Assembly (NCBI RefSeq): GCF_027596085.1
Contig: NC_072460.1
Location: 8,976,231-9,040,230, forward strand
Reading direction: 5' to 3'
Length of the DNA: 64,000 nucleotides
Origin: Anoplopoma fimbria
Lineage: Eukaryota; Chordata; Actinopteri; Perciformes; Anoplopomatidae
Under the pieces are notes generated by a model. That model had not been told where the DNA came from and ran no database searches. It worked only from the letters and a program-made list of their open reading frames with translations. The first letter of the stretch is position 1; every line of letters starts with the position of its first letter. Shown one piece after another: positions 1 through 27,059 of the stretch. The translations under genes were made by a program, and so were the position numbers.

Positions 1-310
1 TTTTTCACATTTTCCCTTTCTTTTAGTGTGTTATATATATTTTTGTACATGTAAAAGGTCCGTAGAGTTATAAAGCCTGAAGTCCACCCCTAAAGGGAGT
101 TACCCTCCCCCTTTGAAGCACTTCTCCGGAGCCTGAAAAGGCTGGATTGAATTATTGCCTTGAGTCATAATGTTACGGAAATGAAGGCACATTTACATAA
201 GATCTCCTACCAGCTAGTTCGGGATGCCCTCAAACAAAGCCAGTGAGATGGGAGCTGGAGCTCCGTCTGAATAATTTGGTTTGCGGCCGTCATGTCGATA
301 AGACGCTGTT
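1..310 (+). mobile_element. Palindromic MITE copy, cut by window edge
   Basis: The sequence from about base 10 (TTTAGTGTGTTATATATATT, then the GAAGTCCACCCCTAAAGGGA block near 80-100 and the ATAATGTTACGGAA block near 167) matches, with divergence, the left half of the better-preserved element at 10245-10729. This copy is truncated at the left by the window and is more eroded than the other. No coding capacity is visible. The right boundary is approximate. Confidence 0.6.
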
Positions 311-379
311 CTGCAAAAGGAAATGTTCTTTGTATGGACCACCAAAGGAATATGACCTAAAGTGACAAAACTTCATTTT

Positions 380-1190
380 TTATAGTCTTTATGGTCTAAG
401 GTTATAAACTAATTTCACTTCAGATTGATAGCAGACAACCCCAGAGTGTCACTCAGAGAACATCACGAAATTCTGATATTGCATTTCAAAACTAAAGCTT
501 TTTAAAATTGCAATCACTAGCTAACTTTCCTCTAATTCAGATTAGATTTAGGAAATGGTCTATAGTTACAAACTCTTTTCACTTCAGATGGATAGCAAAC
601 AACCTCAGTGTCACTCAGTGAGAATCAGGACATTCTGATGTTGAATTTCAAAATGAAAGCCCTTCAAATTCCATTTATGTGTCAATTTATCTCTAATTTT
701 ACATTAGATTTAAAAGGAAATGGTATATAGTTACAAACTATTTCAGAATAAAATCCCTTTAAAATCTCAATACTAAGCTAACTTCCATCATATTTCATAT
801 TTAATTTAAAAGGAAAAGGTCTATAGTTACAAACTAATTTCCCTTCAGAATAGAACATAGAATATCAGGACATTCTTATGCAGAATTTCCAAATAAAAGC
901 CACTTTAAAATTAAATTAGCTAATGAGCTAATTTTCCTCTAATTTCAGATTAGATATTAAAGGAAATGGTCAGTAGTTACAAATGTATTTCAGTTCAGAT
1001 TAATAGCAGACCACCTCAGGGTATCACTCAGAGAGAATCGGCACATTCTGATGTAGGTATCACTCAGAGCGAATCGGCACATTCTGATGTAGAATTTAAA
1101 AATTAAAGCACTTTGAAATTCCATATATGAGCTATTTTACCTCTTAAATCAGATTAGAATTAAAAGGAAACGGCCTATTGTCACAAACTA
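380..1190 (+). repeat. Tandem array of a ~150-165 bp unit (left arm)
   Basis: The phrase GGTCTATAGTTACAAACT and variants recurs near 400, 557, 721, 817, 968 and 1171. Each is followed by TTTCACTTCAGATTGATAGC, a GTGTCACTCAGAGA block and an ATTCTGATGTTGAATTTC block, so units of roughly 100-200 bp, mostly about 150-165, lie head to tail. A 34-bp piece (ATCACTCAGAG.GAATCGGC to TGATGTAG) is directly duplicated at 1023-1090. The same unit occurs in reverse complement at 2040-2967. Confidence 0.75.
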
Positions 1191-1336
1191 TTACCAATAC
1201 CAGGCCATTTAGATGAGGGGTTTCAATTTCATTGTAATGCAATTACAGATAAATTATTTTCATATTTGGCTTTGTGTTGTTTGTTATATTCGAACAATAG
1301 TGTTTAGTATTACAAAGGCACAGATAGGACGTAGAG

Positions 1337-1681
1337 CAGTGGTTCTCAACCTCTTTTCAGTGATGTACCCCCTGTGAAATATTTTTTCAGCGAAGTACCC
1401 CCTAACCAGCGCAAAGCATTTTTGGTTGAAAAAAAGATGTAATACACAGCGCTGTGCCATCAGTGTCTGATTTATTAAACTGTCAACACTGAAGATTGCA
1501 TTGTTGCATTGAATTCAGTTTATGAACTTACACTTATATTTTATTGAACACCAGAATAACTATTTCTAAAGGATTTTTGAATGGATGCTAATTTAAATAT
1601 ATATTTTTTAAATCTCACGTACCCCCTGGAGTGCCTTCACGTACCCCCAGGGGTACACGTACCCCCATTTGAGAACCACTG
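1337..1681 (+). mobile_element. hAT-type MITE with 8-bp target duplication
   Basis: The element starts CAGTGGTTCTCAAC and ends TTTGAGAACCACTG, giving terminal inverted repeats of about 14 bp. It is flanked by ACGTAGAG (1329-1336) and ACTTAGAG (1682-1689), a 7/8 match of the 8-bp length typical of hAT transposons. It is 345 bp long and has no transposase, so it is non-autonomous. It sits in the spacer between two inverted tandem arrays. A second member, in the opposite internal orientation, is at 28107-28407. Confidence 0.85.
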
Positions 1682-2039
1682 ACTTAGAGAATGTCAATGT
1701 GATTGTTTTCATGACGTAAACCTGAAACATTTGAGGTGGAATTACATGTTTGTATTGCTTTCTTGCATTCTTTAAAGTTAGGGCTTTGTGTTTTTAAAAA
1801 CACTATTTACTCACACTGAAGCAATTGTTGAGTGCATCTTTTATTCATAATTAGTTTCATGTAGGCACTTTTTTCACCTATTTATAGTTAATTTTATTCC
1901 AAAAATGGGTGGGCAGTGTACAATCTGTTTAAGTGGTACTAGTAGTTCATTATTTTAATAAATGAATAAAATAACCATTTATCAATCTATAATGTAATCT
2001 TATAGTCAGATACACTACCCTCCCCTTGACAGTGGGCTT

Positions 2040-2967
2040 TTTCCTATTAAATTGAATCTGAAATTAAAAAGAAGTTGCTCCATGAATGGGATTTTAAAGG
2101 GCTTTCATTTTGAAATTCTACATCAGAAAGTCCCGATATTCATTGAGCTACACACTGATTTTGTCTGCTATTGTTCTGACGTGAAATTAGTTTGTAATTG
2201 TAGACCATTTGCTTTTAATTCTAATGTGATATTAAAGATGGATTGGCTCACGCATGTGATTTGAGTTTAGCTCATGAATTAGGATTTTGAAGGGCTTTGA
2301 TTTTTAAATTCTACATCAGAATGTCCTGATTCTCTCTGAGTTATGAGGAGGTCTACTATTGATCTGAACTGAAATAAGTTTGTAACTATTGACATTTTCC
2401 TTTCAAATCTAATCTGAAATTTGATGGAAGTTTGCTCCGGATTGAGACTTTAAAGGGCTTTTATTATGCAATTCTAAATCAGAATGTCCTGATATTCTCT
2501 TGAGTGCACTCTGAGGTTGTCTGCTATCAAATCTGAGCTGAAATTAGTTTGTAACTATTGACAAATTCGCTTTAAATCTAATGTGAAATTAGAGATAACT
2601 TGCATCATAAATGGGATTTAAGGTTACTTCATGAATTAGATTTTTAAAGGGGTTTAGTTTTGAAATTCAACATCAGAATGTCCTGATTCTCTCTGAGTGA
2701 AGCTCTGAGGTTGTCTGCTTTCAATCCAAAGTGAAATTAGTTTGTAACTATAGACCATTTCCTAAATCTCATCTGAATAAAAGGAGAATTTTTGACAAAT
2801 TCGCTTTAAATCTAATGTGAAATTAGAGATAACTTGCATCATAAATGGGATTTAAGGTTACTTCATGAATTAGATTTTAAAAAGCTTTCATTTTGAAATT
2901 CAACATCAGAATTTCCTGATATTCTTTGAGTGACACTCTGAGGTTGTCTGCTATCAATCTGAAGTGG
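2040..2967 (-). repeat. Tandem array of the same unit, inverted (right arm)
   Basis: These bases are the reverse complement of the unit at 380-1190. GAAATTAGTTTGTAACTAT, AGAATGTCCTGATTCTCTCT and GGTTGTCTGCTATCAATC recur near 2160-2210, 2320-2395, 2480-2550 and 2680-2755, and the array ends with GGTTGTCTGCTATCAATCTG at 2942-2961. An 80-bp stretch starting GACAAATTCGCTTTAAATCT occurs twice, at 2559-2640 and 2791-2873, almost without change, so part of the array duplicated recently. Confidence 0.75.
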
Positions 2968-2989
2968 TGCTGGTGCGATGGACCACAGA

Positions 2990-3720
2990 TCTGGCGAGGA
3001 GATGTTACTGGCCGGGGATGGGAGCAGAAATAGAAAAGCACTGTCAGAACTGCCAGCGTTGTGTACTCTCCAAAGCTGTCCAGCCTGGGGTGAAGACCTA
3101 CTAGGGTGCTCTTCTTGCCAGTCAGCTGTAGAGGTACTTGCCATTGACTACACCCTGCTTAACCCTGCAACAGACCGGTGAGAAAATGTGTTGGTCATGA
3201 CTGACGTCTTGTCTAAATACACACAGACTTTGCCAACAAAAAAACGAACTGCTGTCGGGAAGCAAAGGTCCTGGTAGACAGCTGGTTTAACCGGTTTGGA
3301 GTTCCCAAAAGGTTACAGGGGTGAATTTTGAGAGTTTCCTTATCTGGAAGCTCTGCCAGCTATGCAGGATAAAAAAGTCCAGGAACACGCCATATCATCC
3401 ACAAGGAAATGGCTAACGTAAGAGATGCTCCAAAACCTGCGCCGATCCCTCCCTCCTGAAAAGAAGCAGGTGTGCTTGATGTTCATCTCTCAGCATGTGT
3501 GGACATACAACACCTCGACCCGTCACTCTACTGGCCACTTACACCCTAATGTTTGGCGTACCACCCCGGCTTCCGATTGACTTTCTCTTGGGGGTAGATG
3601 CCTCCTAAGAAACAACCAGCTCCTGGGACGAATGGGTCCTGCAGCACAAGGAAAGGATTCAGGTGGCAGGCAACAACGCTGCACCCTACTGTTGTGGACT
3701 CTCCCGTTCACACAGGTATA
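2990..3720 (+). pseudogene. Ty3/gypsy-like retrotransposon integrase remnant
   Basis: Conceptual translation across several frames gives, in order, the features of a Ty3/gypsy integrase. These are a zinc-finger-like NCQRC at about 3053-3067, the core start VLAIDY (3133-3150), VLVMTDV (about 3190-3210), the TPYHPQGNG-like block (3386-3412), then LPPEKK (about 3450) and TRHSTG (about 3520). Frameshifts and in-frame stops separate these pieces, so it is dead. It is recognised from motif order and spacing and cannot be assigned to a named family. There is no gag, protease or reverse transcriptase in the window to its left. A TATA-containing stretch 450 bp downstream (4100-4340) could be part of its 3' LTR, but no second LTR is visible. 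Confidence 0.75.
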
Positions 3721-5250
3721 TAAACCTATTGTTGCACCGTTTGTAACAAGCGCAGCATGAGGCTGATTTTGTAGCTTTGATCATACTGGGTTGATAGCAA
3801 GATGCGAGCGTTACGTCCATCCAAAACTGATGCGGTTAATGTTGTAGCATTGAATGTGTTCGGCTATTGCTATTGTTTTTTCTGTGTTATGCTTATATGA
3901 TGGCTTGTCTTTGTGCCATTGATGCTTGACATGTTTTTAGCATTTTTAACCTGAAATAGCTATTGTATCATATTGTGTTTATAGTTTACAACCAACGTGA
4001 CCGCCAAGGTGCTGCCATGGATAGAGACCCGGAAAACAATCTGTAAACAATATACATGTGTTTATCTGTGTAATTGAATACGTTTTTAACCTTTTGATAT
4101 TTGTAATGTCTCACTAATGTAACACTGGAATTCTCCCTCCATCCTCCTGCATTACTGTGCTATGGGAGTATGCGAGGGGGTCCTATATAAGGCCCATTTT
4201 ATAGGCATTTGAGGTTTACCTGTAGGAGGCTATAGGTGCTAGGCACTTATTGTATTTTGTATTTGTGGATGGAGATTTCATGTATTGACTGTTACTCTCC
4301 TCCCTTCTGTATCGACAGCTTAACCCTTTACAAGCCCGGGTCCGCGCTATGTCAAAATGAGTCTTTGTATAGCTTATAGATTTCCCAATGTCAGCATTCA
4401 CATCGAATAAAATGTTTCCGGTGTCCTCTCCCACGGGATGCTTTGCTTCATCTTTGTGTGACCTGTCATACCAGTCTACTTTGCTTAGATACCCACATAC
4501 ATTAAGAGCCAACTAAGCCTAAACCCACAATGAATCCACCCCTGATGCCTTGGACACAGCCAAGCACAGTACTGGCTCCCTCGGTTGCTTAGTCAGCGTA
4601 GCCCCTGCTGTAGCAACTCATAAAACACTGGGTCCAAGAAGAACAAGACAGAGGTCAGAATATGAGCAGTAGCCTTATGATCAAATAATGTTTGAATCAT
4701 GGGATTTTGTAAAGAAACCTCTTTCCATGAGCATGTGATCAATTTACTTTTTTCTTCTTCTTGTTAATAGAACATAACCGAACAAAGAACATGCTGTTTT
4801 AAATCAACTGATCGGAGGTTATGACATGAATGCTTGTGTACATGATCTAGACTTGCCTGATTTTTACTTTTGGTATTTAAGGGTACATAAAAATGATACA
4901 GTATGATATGAACAGAAACCAACACTAATAAGACAGAATGGCCTACGGGAAATTACTGTAAAGGGCACCGTCTCCTTTCTAAACCATTTAAAAAACAAAA
5001 GTTTTATTATGTTTTTTTCCTTTCTGAATTGTTTCTGAAAGACTGTAGAGTGTGACGTAATCAGGCCTATTTTGGGAAGATCACATGATTTTTGGCGTGG
5101 TAAAGCGAGGCATCGAAACCCCTCGCCGCGATGTTTGTGCATATAGGTTATAGGTATGCCTATAGTATCAATGGTACTGGCTAATTAACTGGCTAAGCAT
5201 GAAGGTGCTAGTGAATGAAGACTTTTCCAAATAGAAAATAGAGAGCATCT
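3721..5250. other. Non-genic stretch with a possible LTR fragment
   Basis: No gene is recognisable here. 4090-4330 contains GTCCTATATAAGGCCC (TATA-like at 4184-4190) followed by a T-rich segment, which would fit the U3/R part of a retrotransposon LTR belonging to the integrase remnant upstream. No matching 5' LTR lies in the window, so this stays a guess. The rest is unique-looking AT-rich DNA with only short chance open frames. Confidence 0.3.
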
Positions 5251-5254
5251 TTTA

Positions 5255-5880
5255 ATTTTCACAGACGGCACAAAGAATCCAGCAGCCAATGCAATAGGAG
5301 CTGCTGTGGTAGTCCAGGGGTCTTCCAACTACTTGACCATGTATGCAGTGGAGCTGTATGCTATTTTTGGGCAGCCAAGTGGATTGAACAGATTTAACCT
5401 TGTAAAATATTAATACAGGGATTGGTTGTCGGCAATCAAAAGTATTGGGTCTGGTACATTTCAGAGTCGGCCTGACTTAGTCCATGAAACCCTGTTAGCA
5501 ACCAGGAGGGGCATTTAAGTGACTTCCATATGGGTCCCTGAGCATATTAGAAGACCAACCAACGAAAAGGTGGACAAGTTGGCAAACATCTAACTTTCTA
5601 AAGTGAAGATAAAGTATTGTTTGAAAAAGAAATAGTCCTGGGAGCAGTACACAAATGGGAGACACCTTAATGCCTTACAAAGCAGAGTGGGCAGTACAGC
5701 AAGCAGAAGGGGGAACAGGGGGGGACAGGTAAAGTTTACCAGAATTGGAGTGGGACTCACCAATCTGAACAGCACACTATTCACCTTGGGAATCACCCAA
5801 CGGGCAGAAAGAGAAGTGATGTTGATAAAAAGTATTCTAGTGTATGGAGCCAAAGGAAAGGGAAGTGCCTGTTTAACTTC
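5255..5880 (+). pseudogene. LINE RNase H domain remnant
   Basis: Translation starting at about 5261 gives FTDGTKNP, then IGAAVVV, then MYAVELYAI. After a one-base frameshift near 5365 come a WAAKWIEQ-like piece, SDWLSAIKSI, WVPEHI and NEKVDKLA. This is the order of a retrotransposon RNase H: catalytic Asp in TDG, Glu in AVELYAI, Asp in SDWLSA, and the WVP.H...NE..D.LA end block. A following segment (GQVKFTRIGVGLTNLNS at about 5725-5775) matches the region that follows RNase H in I-clade-like LINEs. Frameshifts and stops show that it is inactive. Confidence 0.75.
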
Positions 5881-6639
5881 TTGAGAGTCACTGGTCTAGT
5901 AAAAGGATCTGGAACGAAGATTGCCCAGAAATGGACTAGTACCAGAAGGGATCAGCAATACAACAAAGGCCTTAGGGATGCCTGCTGTTGTAAAACCCCA
6001 AAGAGTTTCAATCAGATGGGATACTTTTGGTTAAGATGGGTGGGACAAAACAGCGTTGGGCTGGTAGATACAATTTGGGTTGCTTAAGTCATAATTTTGC
6101 AGGGTTTGAAAATATTGTTAAACAATAATACCAACAAACTGTCATTTCTTGGCCTAATAAACAGTTACAAAATTCTTTAAACTTTTCTGGGTCCACTCAT
6201 ATTATTGCCTCATTTAATTTAAGAAATATTTATTGACATGAGTTGTATTCAATTGACATCATTGTCATTGACAGGGCAATTTGTTTATTTGGTATTCTGA
6301 CTGCACTCATTTTGGATTGCCATAGCTTATTTATCTAACATTTTATGTTTTTTTTGATGCAGATATGTTTTATGGTGTGTTTTCTATTGCGCATGTAATG
6401 GTTAAACACACCACACAGGTTTCTGGCAAGGTTATGCTTTGTGCTGGTTTTATTTAATTTTGGCGTGTTTAAAGTTTTGATTGGGGTGGACACTGTCAAT
6501 CCGATCTGGCAACATTGGCACTGTCGAGCAATCTGCTGCGAGCGCAACGTCTCAAGAACACTTGCTGAAACGACGTGCAGCTTGGGAACGAAGACGAGTT
6601 TGGAAGACATGTATTGTCCTTTTATTAGGAGTTAACTTA
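5881..6639. other. Intergenic, no feature recognised
   Basis: AT-rich sequence between the LINE remnant and the mfn2 promoter region. I see only chance open frames with no recognisable domain. From about 6480 the G+C and CpG content begins to rise towards the mfn2 first exon. Confidence 0.4.
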
Positions 6640-6874
6640 CGCTGTCCGGATACTGACAGCGCCGTGGAGCGGCTTGTTATCAAGCCTGCCCTTGGTTCAC
6701 ACATTCAGCCACGCCTCCCTCAACCTAGCATAGGTGGCGGAGGCTAATAGTTTGACGTCCAGTCGCTCAGTAACGTTAGCAGCTAAGCTAAGCTAAGCTA
6801 GCTTTTAGAGATTCCAAAAAGCCGAGGGGCAAGGATGCAAGAGGATTATTTGTGAGGAACGACCCCCATCCACG
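6640..6874 (+). promoter_or_regulatory. mfn2: mfn2 promoter and noncoding exon 1 (5' UTR)
   Basis: This is a locally CpG-richer stretch upstream of the first mfn2 coding exon. A CRE-like TGACGTCC lies at 6753-6760, and a short tandem GCTAA repeat at about 6781-6801. A strong donor, CACG|GTAAGT, lies at 6874/6875. The first coding exon begins only 4 bases before the ATG (acceptor TGTCCAG ending at 8583, then TGCC and ATG), so at least one upstream noncoding exon is required. The donor at 6875 is the best candidate, giving an intron of 6875-8583. The transcription start is not determinable from sequence; no clear TATA box is seen. Confidence 0.55.
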
Positions 6875-7572
6875 GTAAGTCACAGCCGAAACAGGTGACA
6901 GTCTCCTCGCCAGGCTTTTTGTAGTACTGTTACACTAGCTAACGTTAGCTAGCTGCTACTCGAAATTGGCTTCACTGACTAGCTTGTAATTCAACAAGGA
7001 TCCGTGTCCACTTCAATGCGTTGCAATGCCAGCCAGTCCCATTAAAGTCACTGCGTATTAACCTTAACACAAGGACAAGGGCTGGTGGTTGTTTCACTGA
7101 TTCACTACGTTAGCTAACATTAGACACATGAGGCTTAGTTTGGGGTTTTACGTTAGACAGCTCGATGACCTGGACCTTAACAAAGGCTAAGGCTAGCTTG
7201 CAGTGATTCATAGATTTCAGTGTGTCTGTCACAACTTTGTGCTTGTGTTGGTGTTGGTGTTACAATTAGTAGGTGGAACCGTTAGAACGTGTTTAAATGA
7301 AAAAAGAATACACCCAAGACCATGACTACAGCGTTAACTGCTACCTTCAAAACTGTGGGAAAGGTCACAGCTGATTTAATGGCCTCCTGGCTGCCTCACC
7401 ACACACAGGTGGACACACACAAACACACACACAAGTTCTAGAACGTTATAGGTTAATCACCTTCAGTCCAATGAGACAGGTAGTTAGTTAATAACTACTG
7501 CTTTAGAGAAGAGTCGTCTATAAGGTTCTGTTTTTTACTGACACCATCAAAGAGCTGACATTTCTGAGGCCG

Positions 7573-8340
7573 CAGTTTCAATTAAGTTCTGTTTATTTTG
7601 TATAGCCCAGAATCACAAATTACAAATTTGCCTCAGAGGGCTTTACAATCTGTACACATGCGACATCCTCTGTCCTTCCCTCACATCGGCACAGGAAACA
7701 CTCCCCTAAAAAAAACCTTTAACAGGGAGAAAAAAGGAAGAAACCTATGGGAGAGCGACAGAGGAGGGATCCTTCTCCCAGGATGGACAGAATGCAATAG
7801 ATGTCATGTGTACAGAATGAACAGCATAACAGAGATACAACACATTCAATGTATATGACATAAATGATTCATATAATAAGAGTAGTAAGCAGAGTAACGA
7901 AGGAAAAAAATGAAGACTACTTATAATAACAGCAGCAATTATTATAGTAGAATTATCATTATGAAATAGGGAATAGTAATAGTAATGTGACTAATAATAA
8001 TAATAATCGAAGTAGCAGTGGGTGTCAGCCGGCTCACAGCAGGAGGCACGACTACGGTCCAGGTACCACAACGATTCGTGGAAACCTGCAAAGCGAGAAA
8101 GCAAAAAGGGCTTCAGGGTGGAAGCAAAGCTAATATGCGTAATGGTACAGGTAATAGTAATAGTAATGTGACTAGTAATAATAATGGTGGTAGCAGTCGG
8201 TGTCAGCAGGGCCATAGCAGGATGCACGACCACAGTCCAGGTACAGCCACGATTTGTAGAAGCCTGCGAAGCGAGAAAGCACAAAGACTCCAGGGTAGAA
8301 GTATAGTTTGTAACAGTATAGTTTGTGTTTAACTATACTG
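7573..8340 (-). mobile_element. Dispersed teleost repeat, probable LINE 3' tail, copy A
   Basis: It begins with TTTCAATTAAGTTCTGTTTA and TTTGTATAGCCCAGAATCAC and contains the GCCTCAGAGGGCTTTACAAT block. It ends in two to three ~137-bp tandem units, each with a (GTAATAGTAATA)-like stretch and GCGAGAAAGCA. A near-identical copy is at 37311-38285 and a truncated one at 57204-57352. The (TTCAA)n-like edge and shared terminus suggest 5'-truncated copies of a LINE read on the minus strand; the minus-strand reverse transcriptase at 59912-61030 probably belongs to the same family (from memory of the composite fish repeat). This copy lies in the first mfn2 intron. Confidence 0.7.
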
Positions 8341-8587
8341 TAAGGCGTTCCTGTTTTGGACATTCAGTAAATCCAGCATATGTTTCAATGCATTTATCAC
8401 TAAAGAATGAGCAGGAATCAGATCATGCAGATTCCATAGGAGGAAGCTAATGTGGGAAAACTAACAGACATAGAAAAATATTTGATTGTTAAATTGAAAC
8501 TCGTTTTTTCTTTCAGCATAAGAGGATTTCAGATTTCAGTCACACTATAAGGATGTTTTTGATCTTTTAATCCCCCTGTCCAGTGCC

Positions 8588-24479
<15,892 letters not shown>

Positions 24480-27040
24480 ACCACACAGAGCATCCACCTA
24501 AGGAGCAAGACTGAGGAGCACCCCTGCTGTTGACACACCTGTGTATTGTGAAATCGATGAGAGGAAATCCTCCACAATGTTGTGAACCGAAGAGGAGAAA
24601 TAGGAGTGATGGTTTGGATGGTTTGGATATCTGATAGGAGTGAAGGAGTTCCCTTGTGGTTGTGATATGGATACATTGACTCAGGGTGGGAGTCCTGTGG
24701 TCTGCTGGTGACTTGTCATACAAAAATGAAGGGTTAAAAAAGCAAATTAGCTATTTAATAGAAGCCAAGACATGATCATAAAATGATTTAACCACCGTCT
24801 CTAGAACTGAACATCCCCTTAGTATATTTCCTGATGCTTATTTTTCATGTTTACTTGAGGGGATATGCAAATGAGCATGAATCGAGGTCTCCAGATAGCT
24901 GATTGATCTGACCCCAGAGCAGCAGTAAACTCTTGGCTCTCCTTTCGTCCTTAATAACACTGTTGAGTGACTTGTACCACCTTCTGTCAGAACTCCCACA
25001 CTGTCTCTAACTCTGCCATATTGAGCTTTTGTAGATTTAAATGTTGTATATATACATTTTGAACAGTGGGCAAGTGCCATGCTGAAGTAAAAGGTAGTCC
25101 ACATAAGGATATGAAAGAGAAGATCTCATATGAGTGAGATGATGCAACATCATTTATTCCTCCAGTTGTATTTGAAAAACTGAGCATTCTTTCCAGAATG
25201 AAGCAGTCAGATATGATCTTGGTGGAGTTGGAGGTTGTCACTGGGAATGCCACTGCTGTATAGAAATGCTCATATTTTTTATTTTAATAGGCAAGAAGGA
25301 AAACTACTCTTCAATCTTGAATCTTAGGTCTATGAGCACACTGCTGTTATGGTCTGAGTAGATGGGTGATTATTCAAACAGATATATATATATATATAAA
25401 CCCCCTCACCCTATCTGTAGACATTTGTTGAGTGCATTTCCTTTATTGTTCCCTCTGAGAGTAAACCTACATCTTCATATTCACGAGGATACATTGTTTG
25501 GGCTGTGAAGTAATAGTATAGATTTTAGCATGTTAAAAAATGAAGGACAAAATACAAGACTACTGAATGATCACTTAAGAGTTAAGGAGGAAATTCTTTT
25601 TTAGGACTATTTTCAGCATCAACAATGTAAGCTCTATGGCACAGAGGAATGAGATGCATAATGTTTTGGATGTCCACACACAAAACATTCAGATTCAGAT
25701 TGCACAAGTCTGATTCTCTAACTGCACCTCTCTTATTAATGATTGTATTGAGTTGCAGCAGTTGGCATGGATACAGAAGACAAGGAACTGACTTCAACAT
25801 CAGAAATTAAGATTTCTTACTGGATTCAAGCTTTGTTATAATACTCAAAGCCTTCCCAAGTCCATAGAGCCCATGAGTTGTATCAGAATATACCGTAACA
25901 CAGTACAGTAATGCCAAAGATATGTCTGAGGTTATTTTGACACTTTGTCTCCATTAGAGTTTGTCCCCCGGAGAGCACTTTAAAAAGTCCCATTTAACAG
26001 AAATACAGGTCACTATTCTTGAATGACCAAATTGAAAGGGATTCTAATCAGAAATGTGTTGATGTAAAACAATGGCCCTGGTACCAGATTCACTATCATG
26101 ATCCCATAAAACCCACTATTGGTTGGTCTCTGCTCTGATGCCTTACATTCGATGTTCTCAACAGCAGAATGTTGCGATTTTCAAAACATCAGTGTGGAGT
26201 TCGGAGGGAATTTGGTATTTGGTCAGGTACACTGGTACTGGTACAAATTCCTGACATCTCACTAATCACAAATGATCTCAAGCCTCAGACATCTTTCATG
26301 CTTTCAATTACATATCTAATAAACCCTCTTTTTCTAAACCAAAAGTGTTGACGTGAGATGGAAGCACTGTCGATGGCTTCCTCTATGGCTTGTGTGTCAT
26401 CACTACTCAGACCTTTCCTTTTGTGCGTAGTAACCTTTTTGTCTTGCACTGAGAGCAGATGTGGGCCAGGCAGAGCTGTCCTCCTGCTGTCTCTGCCTTT
26501 GTCCATATCATGTAATATTTCACTTTACAAGGAAGAGGTAGGAATCTAAACTACATGTGATGCCGTATGTAAGGGTAGCCAAATCCAGCAACAGTTCCAC
26601 TTTTTTTTTTAAATTATATTGAGCCCTCGGTTTCTAAAAAGTGTATATAATGTAATTTAATAGTTTGCCTTTCAATCGGAAACAATGGGAACGTGCGGAA
26701 GAAGACAAAACCAGTGGATGTGCTCTGAATTAGTCCAGTGTGAGAAAGTCTGGGTTGATTGGTCCATGTGGTAAATGATATACAATGTTGCCAAGTGAGC
26801 AGAATGCTGCCGTACAACACTTTTAGAGTGAACATATGCACTTTATAAATTTGCTGCTTTTTGAATTTATTTTCCTTCTGTTGTTTTGACCCCAAATCTT
26901 CTTTACTCTCAACAAAGTCATTGTGTTTGGCTTCAGGAAGGCGAGGGTACTGCATGCAGTGGCTATTGTAGTTTGTTGTCCATTTACAATGTTCAAACAT
27001 ATGTATGTAAAAAAATAAAGGTGACATCATGCAAGAGAGC
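24480..27040 (+). other. mfn2: mfn2 3' UTR (probable extent)
   Basis: After the TAA there is about 2.5 kb without a recognised gene or strong repeat. A canonical AATAAA at 27014-27019 is followed 17-30 bases later by GCTGTCTGTTG, a plausible GU-rich element. An alternative AATAAA is at 26318-26323, which would give a shorter message. The open frame at 26614-27054 on the minus strand has no recognisable domain. The extent is inferred and needs transcript data. Confidence 0.45.
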
Positions 27041-27050
27041 TGTCTGTTGA
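27014..27050 (+). terminator. mfn2: Candidate mfn2 polyadenylation signal
   Basis: AATAAA at 27014-27019, in an A-rich context, with a possible cleavage site near ATCATGCAAG and a GT-rich element at about 27037-27050. It is the most complete signal downstream of the mfn2 stop; a weaker-context one lies at 26318. Confidence 0.45.
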
Positions 27051-27059
27051 ACATTTAGA

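Noticed and set aside
380..2967. CRISPR-like array
   Set aside because: Units are 100-200 bp, diverged, without unique spacers of uniform length, in a vertebrate genome.
26614..27054. 146-codon frame on the minus strand
   Set aside because: It is antisense to the mfn2 3' UTR and overlaps its polyadenylation signal; no domain, splice or promoter context.
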